From assembly GCA_016711505.1 (NCBI GenBank), contig JADJSV010000002.1, positions 124,001 through 188,000 on the forward strand: DNA of 64,000 nucleotides, in the 5' to 3' direction. Positions 8,926 to 19,900 of the stretch are shown here, one piece after another. The first letter of the stretch is position 1. Each line of letters begins with the position of its first letter. Source of the stretch: Bacteroidota bacterium. Its GTDB lineage: Bacteria > Bacteroidota > Bacteroidia > AKYH767-A > 2013-40CM-41-45. The position numbers and the translations under genes are program-made. The notes under the pieces were generated by a model, which was not told where the DNA came from, searched no databases, and saw only the letters and a list, made by a program, of their open reading frames with translations.

Positions 8926-9735
8926 ATGGGACTTGCCGAAATAACACAAGGGAAGAAGTTTAAGAATTTTATGGCGAAGCTTTACGGTATCGGGGCTGCC
9001 ATTGTAATCGTCGGTGCACTATTCAAAATTCAGCACTGGCCGGCATCAGGATTTTTCCTGGTACTGGGTTTGGGTACCGAAGCAGTCATCTTTATCTTTT
9101 CAGCTTTTGAACCACCGCATGAAGATGTGGATTGGACATTAGTATATCCGGAATTAGCAGGAATGGAAGACGAAGATAGTCATGGTAAAAAAGAGCGTCG
9201 TAAGAAAACAGATCCTGTTGTTCAGCAATTGGATCGTTTAATGGTTGATGCAAAGATTGGTCCTGAACTGATCGAAAGCTTAGGACATGGACTACGTACA
9301 TTAGGAGAAAACACTGGCAAATTAGCTGACATGAGCGATGCCGGTGCAGCAACCGAAAATTATGTGAAGAATGTAACGCAGGCAGCGAAATCTGCAGGTG
9401 AAATGTCTTCATCATATACGAAAGCAGCTCAGGCTGTAGAAAATTTATCAAACTCAACTGAAGAAGTTCGTGTATATAAAGATCAGGTAGTTTCAGCAGG
9501 TAAAAACCTTGCAGCCTTGAATGCAGTTTATGAATTGCAATTACAAGACAGCAGTGAAAACCTTAAACAAACTGCTCGTTTCTATGAAGGTATTAACGAA
9601 TTGATGTCGAATCTTAATTCTTCTCTTGACGATACTAAAAAATATCGCGAAGAAGTTGCAACATTAGCTAAAAACCTATCACAGCTTAATACTGTGTACG
9701 GAAATATGCTTTCTGCAATGACCGTTCGTGGTTAA
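8926..9735 (+). CDS. gldL: Type IX secretion/gliding inner-membrane motor protein GldL
   Basis: 269 residues with two closely spaced transmembrane helices near the N-terminus (about 20-35 and 42-60) and a long helical cytoplasmic tail rich in Ala, Asn and Glu. Lys34 with His37 (FKIQH) and Glu52 (LGTEAVIF) lie in the helices, at positions corresponding to charged residues reported as essential for proton-driven rotation in GldL of other species. GldL surrounds the GldM helices and powers secretion and gliding. The gene is 91 bp after gldK and 52 bp before gldM. Confidence 0.96.
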   Translation: MGLAEITQGKKFKNFMAKLYGIGAAIVIVGALFKIQHWPASGFFLVLGLGTEAVIFIFSAFEPPHEDVDWTLVYPELAGMEDEDSHGKKERRKKTDPVVQQLDRLMVDAKIGPELIESLGHGLRTLGENTGKLADMSDAGAATENYVKNVTQAAKSAGEMSSSYTKAAQAVENLSNSTEEVRVYKDQVVSAGKNLAALNAVYELQLQDSSENLKQTARFYEGINELMSNLNSSLDDTKKYREEVATLAKNLSQLNTVYGNMLSAMTVRG

Positions 9736-9787
9736 TATCCGGTTCTCTATTTTTATCTAACCTAAACTGAAAACCAGAACCTAAACC

Positions 9788-11422
9788 ATGGCAGGCGGAA
9801 AACTCTCCCCAAGGCAGAAGATGATTAACATGATGTATCTCGTGTTAACAGCCCTTCTAGCCCTCAACGTTACAAAGGAAGTCATCAATGCCTTTGTGAC
9901 TATCAACGAAAGTGTGGAATTATCGAAAGACAATATCGATAAGAAGAATCAGACTACTTATGAATATTTCAAAAAGCAAATGGAATTGGATGCAGCAAAA
10001 TATACTGCAGTAAATAACCAGGCACAAAATATTCGCAAAGGAGCAACTGACCTAAACAAATTTATAGACGACCTTAAAGTTAAACTTATTCGTACTGCTG
10101 AGAAGTTAGATGAAGGTGTTCCGACACCGAAACTTCCGGACATGGAAAATAAGGAAGACTACGATTCACCTACTCATATTATGATCGGCGACGATGATGC
10201 TCAGGGTAAAAAAGGTGAGGCTGTTGTTCTTCGAAATAAACTGGAAGCGTATAAGAAATTGATCATTGCAAATGCACCTAAAGGTTCAGAAGCGGATTAT
10301 CAAAAACGGATGGACAACTTGTTAAGCACAAAGGATCCTGTTAAAAAAGAAGACGGAAAAGGTACATGGGAGTTAGTGAGTTTCTATCACAATCCTGTTG
10401 TAGCAACTGTTGCTCTATTAACAAAATTCCAGTCTGACGTACGTAATGCGGAATCACAGGTGATCGATGATCTATTAGGATCAGTAGATCGTAATATCGT
10501 TAAACTTGACAAGCTTGCTGCTAAAGTTATTGCAAATAGTACTGTAGTAACAATTGGTAGTGATTATCAGGCTGACGTATTCTTATCAGCAACTTCTTCT
10601 ACAATGGTACCTGAAGTGTTTATCGGTGCTACGTGGGATTCAGTAAAGCACGATAAAATAGGAGGAAGCCCAACTGCCCTACCGGTGGAAGGTGGATATG
10701 CAAAATTTTCAGAACGTCCGAGTTCGGAAGGTGAAAAGAAATGGAACGGAGTTATCCGTGTTCAGAAACCTGACGGAAGCTATGAAGGTTACAATTTCTC
10801 TGCGTCTTACGTAGCTCAGAAACCAAGTTCAGTAGTTGCTGCTGAGAAAATGAACGTTCTTTATATCGGTGTTGATAATCCAATGGCCATTTCAGTACCC
10901 GGTGTTTCCAATAATCAGGTATTCCCAAGTATTGCCGGAGCCGGCGGTTCTTTGAAACCGAATTCAGCAGCAGGTGGTGGTCACTTCATTGCAACAGTAA
11001 CAACAGTTGGTGAAGCAAAGATCAACGTAACTGCAGAGATCGGTGGAAAGAAAATGCCAATGGGAGAATTCAAGTATCGTGTAAAGCGTGTACCTGATCC
11101 TGTTGCAACTATTTCAAACAGCAAAGGCGGTCCGATCAATAAGAGCATGCTTGCAGCGGGAACATTAATTCCTCAACTTGAGAATTTCGATTTCGAATTA
11201 TTCTTTAAGATAACAGGATTCAAAATGTCAATTTTCGCTAAAGGAAAAGATCTTATTGAATACGAATCTACAGGTAATCAATTGACACCACAAATGCGTA
11301 ATGCAATTGCTAAATTACGTGCAGGTGATAAAGTGTTCATCGAATACATCAAGGCAAAAATGGCTACAGGTGCCGATCAGTCGACACGTAGTCTTTCGCC
11401 GATGGCATTTACTATACAATAA
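9788..11422 (+). CDS. gldM: Type IX secretion/gliding protein GldM (PorM)
   Basis: 544 residues beginning MAGGKLSPRQKMINMMYLVL, the conserved GldM start. A single transmembrane helix covers about residues 14-34 (MMYLVLTALLALNVTKEVINAF). The rest is a long periplasmic rod of helical and beta domains (D1-D4 in solved homologues), with AxYKxPSSVVAAEKMNVLYIGVDNP-like sequence in the third domain and KVFIEYIKAK near the end. A GldM dimer links the GldL motor to the GldK/GldN ring. The stop is 18 bp before gldN. Confidence 0.96.
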   Translation: MAGGKLSPRQKMINMMYLVLTALLALNVTKEVINAFVTINESVELSKDNIDKKNQTTYEYFKKQMELDAAKYTAVNNQAQNIRKGATDLNKFIDDLKVKLIRTAEKLDEGVPTPKLPDMENKEDYDSPTHIMIGDDDAQGKKGEAVVLRNKLEAYKKLIIANAPKGSEADYQKRMDNLLSTKDPVKKEDGKGTWELVSFYHNPVVATVALLTKFQSDVRNAESQVIDDLLGSVDRNIVKLDKLAAKVIANSTVVTIGSDYQADVFLSATSSTMVPEVFIGATWDSVKHDKIGGSPTALPVEGGYAKFSERPSSEGEKKWNGVIRVQKPDGSYEGYNFSASYVAQKPSSVVAAEKMNVLYIGVDNPMAISVPGVSNNQVFPSIAGAGGSLKPNSAAGGGHFIATVTTVGEAKINVTAEIGGKKMPMGEFKYRVKRVPDPVATISNSKGGPINKSMLAAGTLIPQLENFDFELFFKITGFKMSIFAKGKDLIEYESTGNQLTPQMRNAIAKLRAGDKVFIEYIKAKMATGADQSTRSLSPMAFTIQ

Positions 11423-11440
11423 TAAAATAAATCAGGAGTC

Positions 11441-12286
11441 ATGAAAGCCAGAATCTTATTTGTGATCATGTTTGCAATGCTTAGCACTGCAGCCTTCTCA
11501 CAAGATGTGCTTGATGCGGTTTACGTAAAAGAAACTGCAATCACGCGTCAGGTGATCCCTTATCCGTTTTTACGTGAGGCCGATGTTATGTGGTCAAAGC
11601 GTATCTGGAGAGTGATCGATCTGCAGGAAAAGATCAATCTTCCTTTGAAATATCCTTCAAGTAAACAGACAAAGGATCGTAAGAACCTAATGGATGTTGT
11701 GATGGACGCTATTTCAGAAGGCTCATTGACTCCATACAGTTTTGAAGACGATGAATTCACAAAACCATTGACTGTAAAAGAAATTGAAGGTCGTGGTGGT
11801 TCCCGTTCAGATACTGTAAAGATGCAACGACCGGATCCTCCTTACGATGAATACGACACTATCATTGCACGTGAGTTCTCACGTGACAAAGTTATCGGAT
11901 TCCGCGTAAAAGAAGATTGGTTCTTTGATAAGCAACGTTCAGTGATCGATGTCCGCATTATCGGACTGGCTCCATTGATCTACGCTGTGGATGAAACGGG
12001 TGCAGTACGTGAAGGGAATATCAAGATCCCATTGTTCTGGGTCTATTATCCGGAAGCACGTCGTCTGTTTGCTAACAGCGAAGTCTTCAACAGAGAGAAT
12101 GATGCCGAACGTCGTACATTCGATGATATCTTCCAGAAGCGTTTATTCGGAAGCTACGTCTACAAAGAATCTAATGTATACGATCGTCGTATTGAAGATT
12201 ACAAACAAGGCTTAAGTGCTCTCCTTGAATCTGAAAAGATAAAATTAGAGATCACCAACTTTGAACATGATATGTGGGAGTTTTAA
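11441..12286 (+). CDS. gldN: Type IX secretion/gliding protein GldN (PorN)
   Basis: 281 residues with a cleavable signal peptide (MKARILFVIMFAMLSTAAFSQ). Conserved family blocks include DVMWSKRIWRVIDLQEK (about 48-64), PSSKQTKDRKNL, YSFEDDEFT, VKEDWFFDKQRSV and the C-terminal FEHDMWEF. GldN binds GldK in the periplasmic ring. It is the last gene of the gldKLMN run and is followed by a strong terminator at 12307. A paralogue (gldO) with the same blocks starts at 12598. Confidence 0.95.
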   Translation: MKARILFVIMFAMLSTAAFSQDVLDAVYVKETAITRQVIPYPFLREADVMWSKRIWRVIDLQEKINLPLKYPSSKQTKDRKNLMDVVMDAISEGSLTPYSFEDDEFTKPLTVKEIEGRGGSRSDTVKMQRPDPPYDEYDTIIAREFSRDKVIGFRVKEDWFFDKQRSVIDVRIIGLAPLIYAVDETGAVREGNIKIPLFWVYYPEARRLFANSEVFNRENDAERRTFDDIFQKRLFGSYVYKESNVYDRRIEDYKQGLSALLESEKIKLEITNFEHDMWEF

Positions 12287-12306
12287 ACTTCCTCTAATGA
12301 GAATAC

Positions 12307-12335
12307 AAAAGCTCTGCTTCGGCAGGGCTTTTTTT
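12307..12335 (+). terminator. Rho-independent terminator after gldN
   Basis: Stem AAGCTCTGC / GCAGGGCTT closed by a TTCG tetraloop and followed by a run of T. Nearly the same hairpin follows gldO at 13458. Confidence 0.9.
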
Positions 12336-12597
12336 ATATGCGGAAGTTTTAAATAGGTCAAAGGTCAGAGGTCAAAGGTCACACTGGCTTTCTTATTTGC
12401 AAAAGTTGTGTTTCAATTTTTAGTTTTAACATTAGTCGTCAACAATCCCGGTAAAAAATCCCGGTAAACTTTCCCGCATCCATTTTTCTTTTTTCTTTTT
12501 TCTTTTATTTCATTCATCATACTCCCTACCGGTATTCTGACGTTTTAAAATATCGCCAGCCAATAAATCGTTCATGCTTTTCTAAACCAACATCGCT
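12336..12597. other. Intergenic region between gldN and gldO
   Basis: Holds GGTCAAAGGTCA heptamer repeats (12354-12382), a pyrimidine tract of TTTTTC units (about 12483-12508), and no gene. The leader of gldO must lie here, but I see no clear TAnnTTTG box. Confidence 0.5.
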
Positions 12598-13437
12598 ATG
12601 AAACCAACCATTTTATTGCTATCGTTTTGCGCATTGATAAGTATCAATGTGTTTTCACAGGGAATGCCTGATCCATCCGAGAGGGATTCTCCTCCAAATC
12701 CCTATTTAAAGTACGCAGTTCTACGCGAATCAGATGCTATGTGGTCAAAACGTGTCTGGAGAGTGATCGATCTGAATGAAAAAATGAATCTTGCATTCAA
12801 GTTTCCGCCAAGCAAACAAACTTCTGACAGAAAGAATCTGATCGATGTGATAATGGATGCTATCGAGGAAGATTCACTGATTGCATATGGTTATGAAGAT
12901 GATGAATTCACAAGAACGATTTCTTTGAAAGAAATACTGAGCAGAGGTGGGGCGAGAATTGATACTGTGATGATGCCGAATCCTGAACCACCATATGATG
13001 AATCTCCTGCTGTAGTACAAACAGAATTTTCGCGTGACAAAGTAATTGCATATAGAGTAAAGGAAGACTGGTTCTTCGACAAACAACGTTCTGTGATGGA
13101 TGTCCGCATTGTTGGAATTGCTCCTTTGATTTATGCAGTCGATGAAACAGGTGCCATCAGAGAAGGAAATATAAAAATCCCGCTCTTCTGGATCTATTAT
13201 CCTGAAGCCCGAAATCTGTTTTCCAATAGTGAAATTTTCAATACAGGCAATAATGCACAACGATTGTCTTATGAAGATGTATTTCAAAAGCGGTTATTCG
13301 GAAGTTATATTTACAAAGAATCAAATGTCTACGACAGAAGAATATCAGATTACTCTCAAGGCGTAAGTGCTTTACTTGAATCAGAACGAGTAAAAGAAGA
13401 AATAATAAATTTCGAACATGATATGTGGGAGTTTTAA
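12598..13437 (+). CDS. gldO: GldN paralogue, GldO-like gliding protein
   Basis: 279 residues with signal peptide (MKPTILLLSFCALISINVFSQ). It shares nearly every block of the preceding gldN: DAMWSKRVWRVIDLNEK, PSKQTSDRKNL, YEDDEFT, VKEDWFFDKQRSV, GNIKIPLFWIYYPEAR and FEHDMWEF. Tandem gldN/gldO pairs are known in Flavobacterium johnsoniae, where GldO partly substitutes for GldN. Here it has its own 311-bp upstream region and its own terminator, so it can be expressed separately from gldKLMN. The N-terminal ~30 mature residues differ most from GldN. Confidence 0.92.
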   Translation: MKPTILLLSFCALISINVFSQGMPDPSERDSPPNPYLKYAVLRESDAMWSKRVWRVIDLNEKMNLAFKFPPSKQTSDRKNLIDVIMDAIEEDSLIAYGYEDDEFTRTISLKEILSRGGARIDTVMMPNPEPPYDESPAVVQTEFSRDKVIAYRVKEDWFFDKQRSVMDVRIVGIAPLIYAVDETGAIREGNIKIPLFWIYYPEARNLFSNSEIFNTGNNAQRLSYEDVFQKRLFGSYIYKESNVYDRRISDYSQGVSALLESERVKEEIINFEHDMWEF

Positions 13438-13457
13438 GTTTCCGCTGATGAGAATGC

Positions 13458-13485
13458 AAGCTCTGCTACGGCAGGGCTTTTTTTT
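13458..13485 (+). terminator. Rho-independent terminator after gldO
   Basis: Stem AAGCTCTGC / GCAGGGCTT with loop TACG and a long T-run. It is nearly identical to the gldN terminator, so the duplication appears to have included it. Confidence 0.9.
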
Positions 13486-13500
13486 ATAGTAAACTTTAAA

Positions 13501-13546
13501 AGAATGAAGTAAAATGAAGTGAAATGAAGTAGAATGAAGTGAAATT
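13501..13546. repeat. AATGAAGT 10-mer repeat, inverted relative to 13634-13770
   Basis: About 4.5 copies of a 10-bp unit of the form RAAATGAAGT. It is the reverse complement of the (TTCCACTTCA)n tract about 90 bp downstream, so the two could pair as a long imperfect hairpin. Confidence 0.85.
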
Positions 13547-13633
13547 TTGGTGCGAAGGAATACTTATAAATGGTGTTGACTGTAAAGGCTATTTTAATTT
13601 TATTCTATTATTATTCTATTTTTTTTTTTTCGT

Positions 13634-13770
13634 TCACTTCACTTCACTTCACTTCACTTCACTTCACTTCATTCCACTTCACTTCATTCCACTTCATTCC
13701 ACTTCATTCCACTTCATTCCACTTCATTCCACTTCATTCTACTTCATTCCACTTCATTCCACTTCATTTA
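13634..13770. repeat. Tandem repeat: (CACTT)n then (ATTCCACTTC)n
   Basis: Seven or so copies of the pentamer CACTT lead into about eleven copies of the 10-mer ATTCCACTTC. It lies between gldO and the giant surface-protein gene in the 464-bp gap 13438-13901. The same 10-mer is found at 58508-58570 and 62789-62930. Open frames through it (all Ser/Phe/His/Thr) are artefacts of the repeat. Confidence 0.95.
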
Positions 13771-13901
13771 ATTTCCTTCCCTTTTCCCTCAAAAACCCAC
13801 TGTAAGCATCCCCCTCATTTTCAATCAACTTCGTTTTTCAAAAACCGTTTTAAGAGTAGCACCTAAAAAGTGCCTACACCTTTTTCACACACGGAAAAAC
13901 A

Positions 13902-16900
13902 ATGAAAAAAACGTTTTTAAAGCGATTTTTTGAGGTTTTCATCAAACGAATGATCTTTGTAAGATTGTTTGCATTTATGATGCTCAATCCATTCGCTTCT
14001 TTGGCCACCCATATCAGCGGAGCAGATATTACCTATAAATGGGTGAGTGGAAACACTTATCAGCTATCTCTTACTCTGTACAGAGATTGCGCCGGAATCG
14101 CTGCCCCAAATACTGCTGCAGTGACTTACTCATCTGTAAGTTGTGCGCGGAATTTGTCAGTAAATCTGACCCGTGTACCCGGAACCGGGCAGGAAATTTC
14201 CCATACCTGTAGTACAGCCGTTACAACATGTCGTGGGGGAACTCTTTCAGGAATTCAGAAATATGAATATACAGGAAACGTTACTTTACCGGCCAATTGT
14301 ACAGACTGGGTTTTTGGTTATGCTATCTGTTGCAGAAATTGTGCGATCACAACTTTATCATACACACCAAATAATTGTAGCGGTGTTCCCGGAACTTATG
14401 TTGAAGCTACACTCAACAATTTAGTAGTACCTAATAATTCAGCTCCAACATTTACAAATATTCCTGTTGCGTTTTTCTGTGTTGGTCAGACGTTTCATTA
14501 CAACCATGGTGCGTACGATGTCGATGGTGATTCATTGGTTTATTCATTTGTAACTCCACGCTCAGCTGCGAATACCTATGTAACTTTCAAGCCTGGTTAT
14601 TCTGCATCCAACCCATTGACATCTTCACCGGCAATTACATTAGATAATTCCGGAGATATTGCAATTACGCCTACAGCTCTTGAAGTTGGAGTAATGACAA
14701 TTCTGGTAAAAGAATATCGTAATGGTGTTTTGATTGGATCTGTACTGAGAGATATGGAAGTTTACACTCAGTCATGTAGTAATGTTTTACCAACGGCATC
14801 CGGTGTAAATGGAACTACCAATTATGATATCATTGCTTGTCCGGGAAAACCACTGAGTTTTAATATTACAACCGGCGATGGAAATACATCTCAGAACGTA
14901 ACAATGACTTGTATAAGTCCAATACCCGGATCTGCCTTTACAAGCACAACAGGTCAGCATCCTGTAGGAACTTATACATGGACGCCCACAGTTGCACAAG
15001 CCCGGTCACAACCTTATTCATTTATTATTACTGTTCAGGATGATAATTGTCCTTTTACAGGATTTCAAACATATTCTTTTACCATCAGAGTTCCTCCACT
15101 TGCTGCAACATTACAGACAGTGAACGCTACATGTGCAGTTCCCGGAAATGGATCTGCTACATTAAATGTTACAGGGTCTTCTCCGTACCAGTATTTATGG
15201 ACACCTGGCGGAAATACAACAGCTTCAATTTCCGGATTGGGTTCCGGCAATTATTCTGCAGTAGTGACCGACCGATATGGATGTACTACAACTGCCTCAG
15301 GAAATTTACTGGCACCGCCGCCCATTATAGCTTCGCCTGTCGTTACAAATGTAAATTGCTTTGGCAGAAATAATGGTTCTATCTCTGTCACCAGAAGTGG
15401 AGGAGTGGCTCCTTATAGTTATGCATGGACACCTTCTTTGGGAAACACCGCTACTATAAATAACCTTTCACCTGGAAATTATCAGTGTGTCATTACAGAT
15501 GCAAATGGTTGCACGATCTCAACCTCTTCAACCATTACCCAGCCACCGATATTAAATTCTGTGATCAGCTCTTCAACAAACTTATTATGTAATTCAATTA
15601 ATACAGGAAGTGCTACAGTTAATCAGACCGGTGGAACAGGACCATTTATTTATAACTGGATTCCCGGAAATTTAACTTCTCAGACGATCAGTAATGTTTC
15701 AGCCGGAACATATCAGGCTACTGTTACGGATTCAAAAGGATGTTCGTCGTCGGTTTCAATCACACTTACACAACCAACACCTGTGAATGTAAACGTTTCA
15801 TCAATTGCAACATCATGTGGAAATAACAATGGAACATCAACAGCATTGGCTTCCGGTGGTACAGGACCGTATACATATTTGTGGTCACCGGGAAATCAGA
15901 CAACTGCTACTGCTACTAATTTATCAGTCGGAAATTATTCTGTTTTAGTTACAGATGCTTTCGGATGTACAAGAACAAATACTGTAGCTGTAACAGCAAA
16001 TCCATTACCTGTTGCAACAATTTCTTCTACAACAAATGTTTCTTGTTTTGGCGGAAGTAATGGATCATCAGTGGTGAATGCAGCAAATGGATTATCGCCT
16101 TATACATATCAATGGCTGGGAACTTCTGATGTTGATAATAATCTGAGCAATGTAAGTGCAGGAAACTATTCTGTTGTCATTACCGATGCAAGAGGATGTA
16201 CTGCGATTGCAAATACTATAATTTCTCAACCTGCGCTTCTGGTAGTCAATAATTCATCAACTTCTTCAACATGTGGAAACGCTAATGGTACGATTGATCT
16301 GAGCGTAAGTGGTGGAGTAAGCCCTTACAATTATAACTGGCAAACTTTCGGCGGCGTGAATTCTTCGCATTTAGGAAGTCTTCCGGCAGCAACATATAAT
16401 GCAACTATAACAGATGGAAATGGATGTACACAAAGTGTTTCTGTTCCTGTTTCAAATATTCCCGGACCTGTTGCAGCACTTACTTCAACTCAAAATGTAA
16501 CATGTTTCGGAAACTCAGATGGAAGTGCTATCGTAACTCAAACAGGAGGTACTGCGCCATTTAATTATTCATGGTCTGTTGCAGGGCCAAATGCTCCTTC
16601 GATTTCTAATCTTTCGTCAGGAATATATAGTGTGACAATCACTGATGCAAACAATTGTACAAGTACAATTCCGTTTTCAATTTCTCAACCTACAGCTCTC
16701 AATTCATCTGTTACTTCTTCAAATGTAAATTGCTTCAACGGTTCTACCGGAACTGCTTCAGCAATAGTTACAGGTGGTACAGGACCTTATCAATATCTCT
16801 GGTCGCAAACCGGTTCAACCAGTTCATCTATTACAAATTTACAAGCAGGAACCTATCAGGCAACTATAACTGATGCAAACGGCTGTACTACCTCATCGTC

Positions 16901-19900
16901 AACTTCAATATCACAGCCGCCGGCTTTAAGTATGACAACCGGGTCAACTCCTACGACATGCGGAAATAATAATGGTAGTGTTCAGGCTTCAGTTTCAGGA
17001 GGAGTTTCTCCTTATAGCTATCGTTGGGTTCCGGGAAATTATTTATCATTTGAATATACTAATATAGGAACAGGAACATACTCAGTTACAATAACAGATG
17101 CAAATGGATGTACAGCATCAATGAATGCAACAGTCAATGCAACTCCATTGCCAACTGCATCTATTTCATCAGTGAATAATGTTTCTTGTTTTGGTGGTAC
17201 CAATGGTGCCGCTACAGCTCTTGCATCAAGCGGAGTTGCTCCTTATTATTACCAGTGGTCACCTTCAGGTGGAACCAGCGCTATAGCAAATAATTTAAGT
17301 GCCGGTAATTATTCAGTTCGAATTACAGATGCTAATGGCTGTACTACAACTGTTCCGGTTTCTATCTCTCAGCCCTCGGATCTTGCAGTTGTTCCGTCAA
17401 TTACAATGGGAACATGTGCCAGCAGTAATGGAAGTGCTTCTGTAAGTGTGAGCGGAGGAACATCTCCTTATAGTTACTCATGGTCAAATGGAGTGAATGG
17501 AACAAATACTATCAGCAGTTTGTCTGCAGGTGTTTATAGAGTAGTGGTGAATGACATGAATGGATGTACGATTTCTTCATCTATCAATGTTGAGAATTCC
17601 GGGGGAATGAGTGCAACAGTTTCTGCTCTTGCAATGCCGAATTGTTTTGGTGAAGCCAATGCTACTGCAACTGTTGCAGTCAGCGGTGGAACCGGTCCGT
17701 TTTCATTTGCATGGTCGCCAGGAGTTTCTACATCATCCACTGCAACAGGATTGACAAATGGTCATTATGATGTTACTGTAACAGATGCAAATAATTGTAT
17801 TGCTATTACAAATGTTGTCGTCAATCAGCCTCCGCAAATTCTTGTGAGTACTTCAGCTACACAGCCTGCAGTTTGTTATGGATCAAATACAGGACAAGCA
17901 GTAGTTACTGTGAATGGTGGAATTCCTCCATACTCATATCAATGGCTTGGACAAAGCGATACAGATGATGTATTACAAAATGTTTCAGCAGGTATCTACA
18001 GTGCAATTGTCACAGACGCTCACGGTTGTACTTCGGTAGCTGATGCAATTGTTGCTGAACCTTCGCCGATTCAGATAAACTCTTCTTCAACTTCTACAAC
18101 ATGCGGAAATTCTAATGGATCTGCTGCTGTAATTGTAAATGGAGGAACAGGTCCTTATACTTATTCATGGTCGTCAAGTGTAACTAATCATACAAATACT
18201 ATTGGTAATGTACCTGCGGGCAATTATCAGGTCATTGTAACAGATGCTAATTCCTGTACTATGACGCAGAATATAAATGTTGCTGATATTTCAGGTCCTG
18301 TGGCTTCTGTTAATTCAGTGCAGAATGTAAATTGTTTTGGTGGATCAAACGGTAGTGCAGCTTTATCTTTGACAGGCGGAACAACGCCGTTTTCATATTC
18401 GTGGACATGCTCGACAGATAATTCGCCTTCAGTTTCAAATTTATCGGCAGGAAGTTATTCTGTAATTGTAACTGATGGAAATAATTGTACATCGCTTGTG
18501 CCATTTACAATTTCACAACCTGCAGAATTACTATCATCTGCAACTTCAACAAATGTAAATTGTTTTAGTGGATCCACCGGATCAGCATCTGTTGTTGCAA
18601 ATGGCGGAACTATTCCGTATCAATATTTATGGACGCACGATTTGTCTACGAACTCTGTTGCAAATAATTTGTCAGCAGGAAATTATAGTGCTGTCATCAC
18701 AGATGGAAATGGTTGTACTACATCATCTTCTGTTTCTGTTAATCAACCCGCAGCAATAATTGTTTCCACTACTTCGTCTCCATCTTTTTGCGGAATCAAT
18801 AATGGTAGTATCGACGCAGGAGTAATAGGAGGTATAGCACCCTATAATTATCAGTGGGCTCCTGGCAACGGGAATACTTCGAGTTATAACAGTTTATCGG
18901 CCGGAACTTATACAGTTACAGTAACGGATGCCAATGGTTGTACTTCAACTATGAATTCAACAGTGATTGGTAATCCTTCTCCGGTAGCAACTGTAGCTTC
19001 TACTTCGGATGTAACGTGTAATGGTGGAAACAACGGCGAAGCATTGATCAATGTTAGCAGTGGTACAGGTCCATTTAATTATGCATGGACTCCAAATGTA
19101 GGAAGCGCAAGTTCACTTACTCAATTAAGTGCGGGAGTATATTCTGTTCGAATCGCTGATGCTAATGGTTGTACTTCCAATGCTTCACTTCTGATTTCAG
19201 AGCCGGCACCGGTGACAGTTGTTCCCACAGCGATTGATGGTACGTGCTCAATTTCAAACGGTAGTGCTTCAGTAAATGTGAATGGTGGAGTAGGTCCATA
19301 TTCTTATAACTGGTCGAATGGAATTAGCGGAGCAAATCAGATTTCAGGTTTGGCTGCAGGAAATTATTCAGTGATAATTTCAGATGCTAACGGATGTTCA
19401 CAGAGTACATCAATTGTAATACAAAATTCGGGTGCATTGAATTCATCGGTGTCTTCAATTATTTCACCTAATTGTTTTGGCGACTCAAACGCTTCTGCAA
19501 CAATATCTCTTGTCGGTGGAACTGCGCCATTTAATTATACATGGACACCTAATGTGTCGTCATCTGCAACAGCAGCAGGACTTTCTAATGGTCAATATTC
19601 AGTCACGATCACAGATGCAAATCAATGTTCGTCTTCAACCTCGATTGTGATCAACGAGCCATCACAGTTAATTTTAAATGCTGCCTCAACAAATGTAAAT
19701 TGTTATGGAGATAACACAGGGCAGGCACAGGTTGTTGCAACAGGAGGAGTTACGCCTTATACATATCACTGGATTGGAAGTACGGATACTGATGATATTC
19801 TTGAAAATAGTTATGCAGGAAATTATTCAGTCGTTGTGACTGATGCACATGGTTGTACTTCAGTTGTGACAACGACAGTTACAGAGCCAACACAAATTAA

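Noticed and set aside
13539..13866. Plus-strand frames rich in Ser, Phe, His and Leu through the CACTT repeat
   Set aside because: Composition is dictated by the 5/10-bp repeat and two frames are open at once, as expected for simple repeats.
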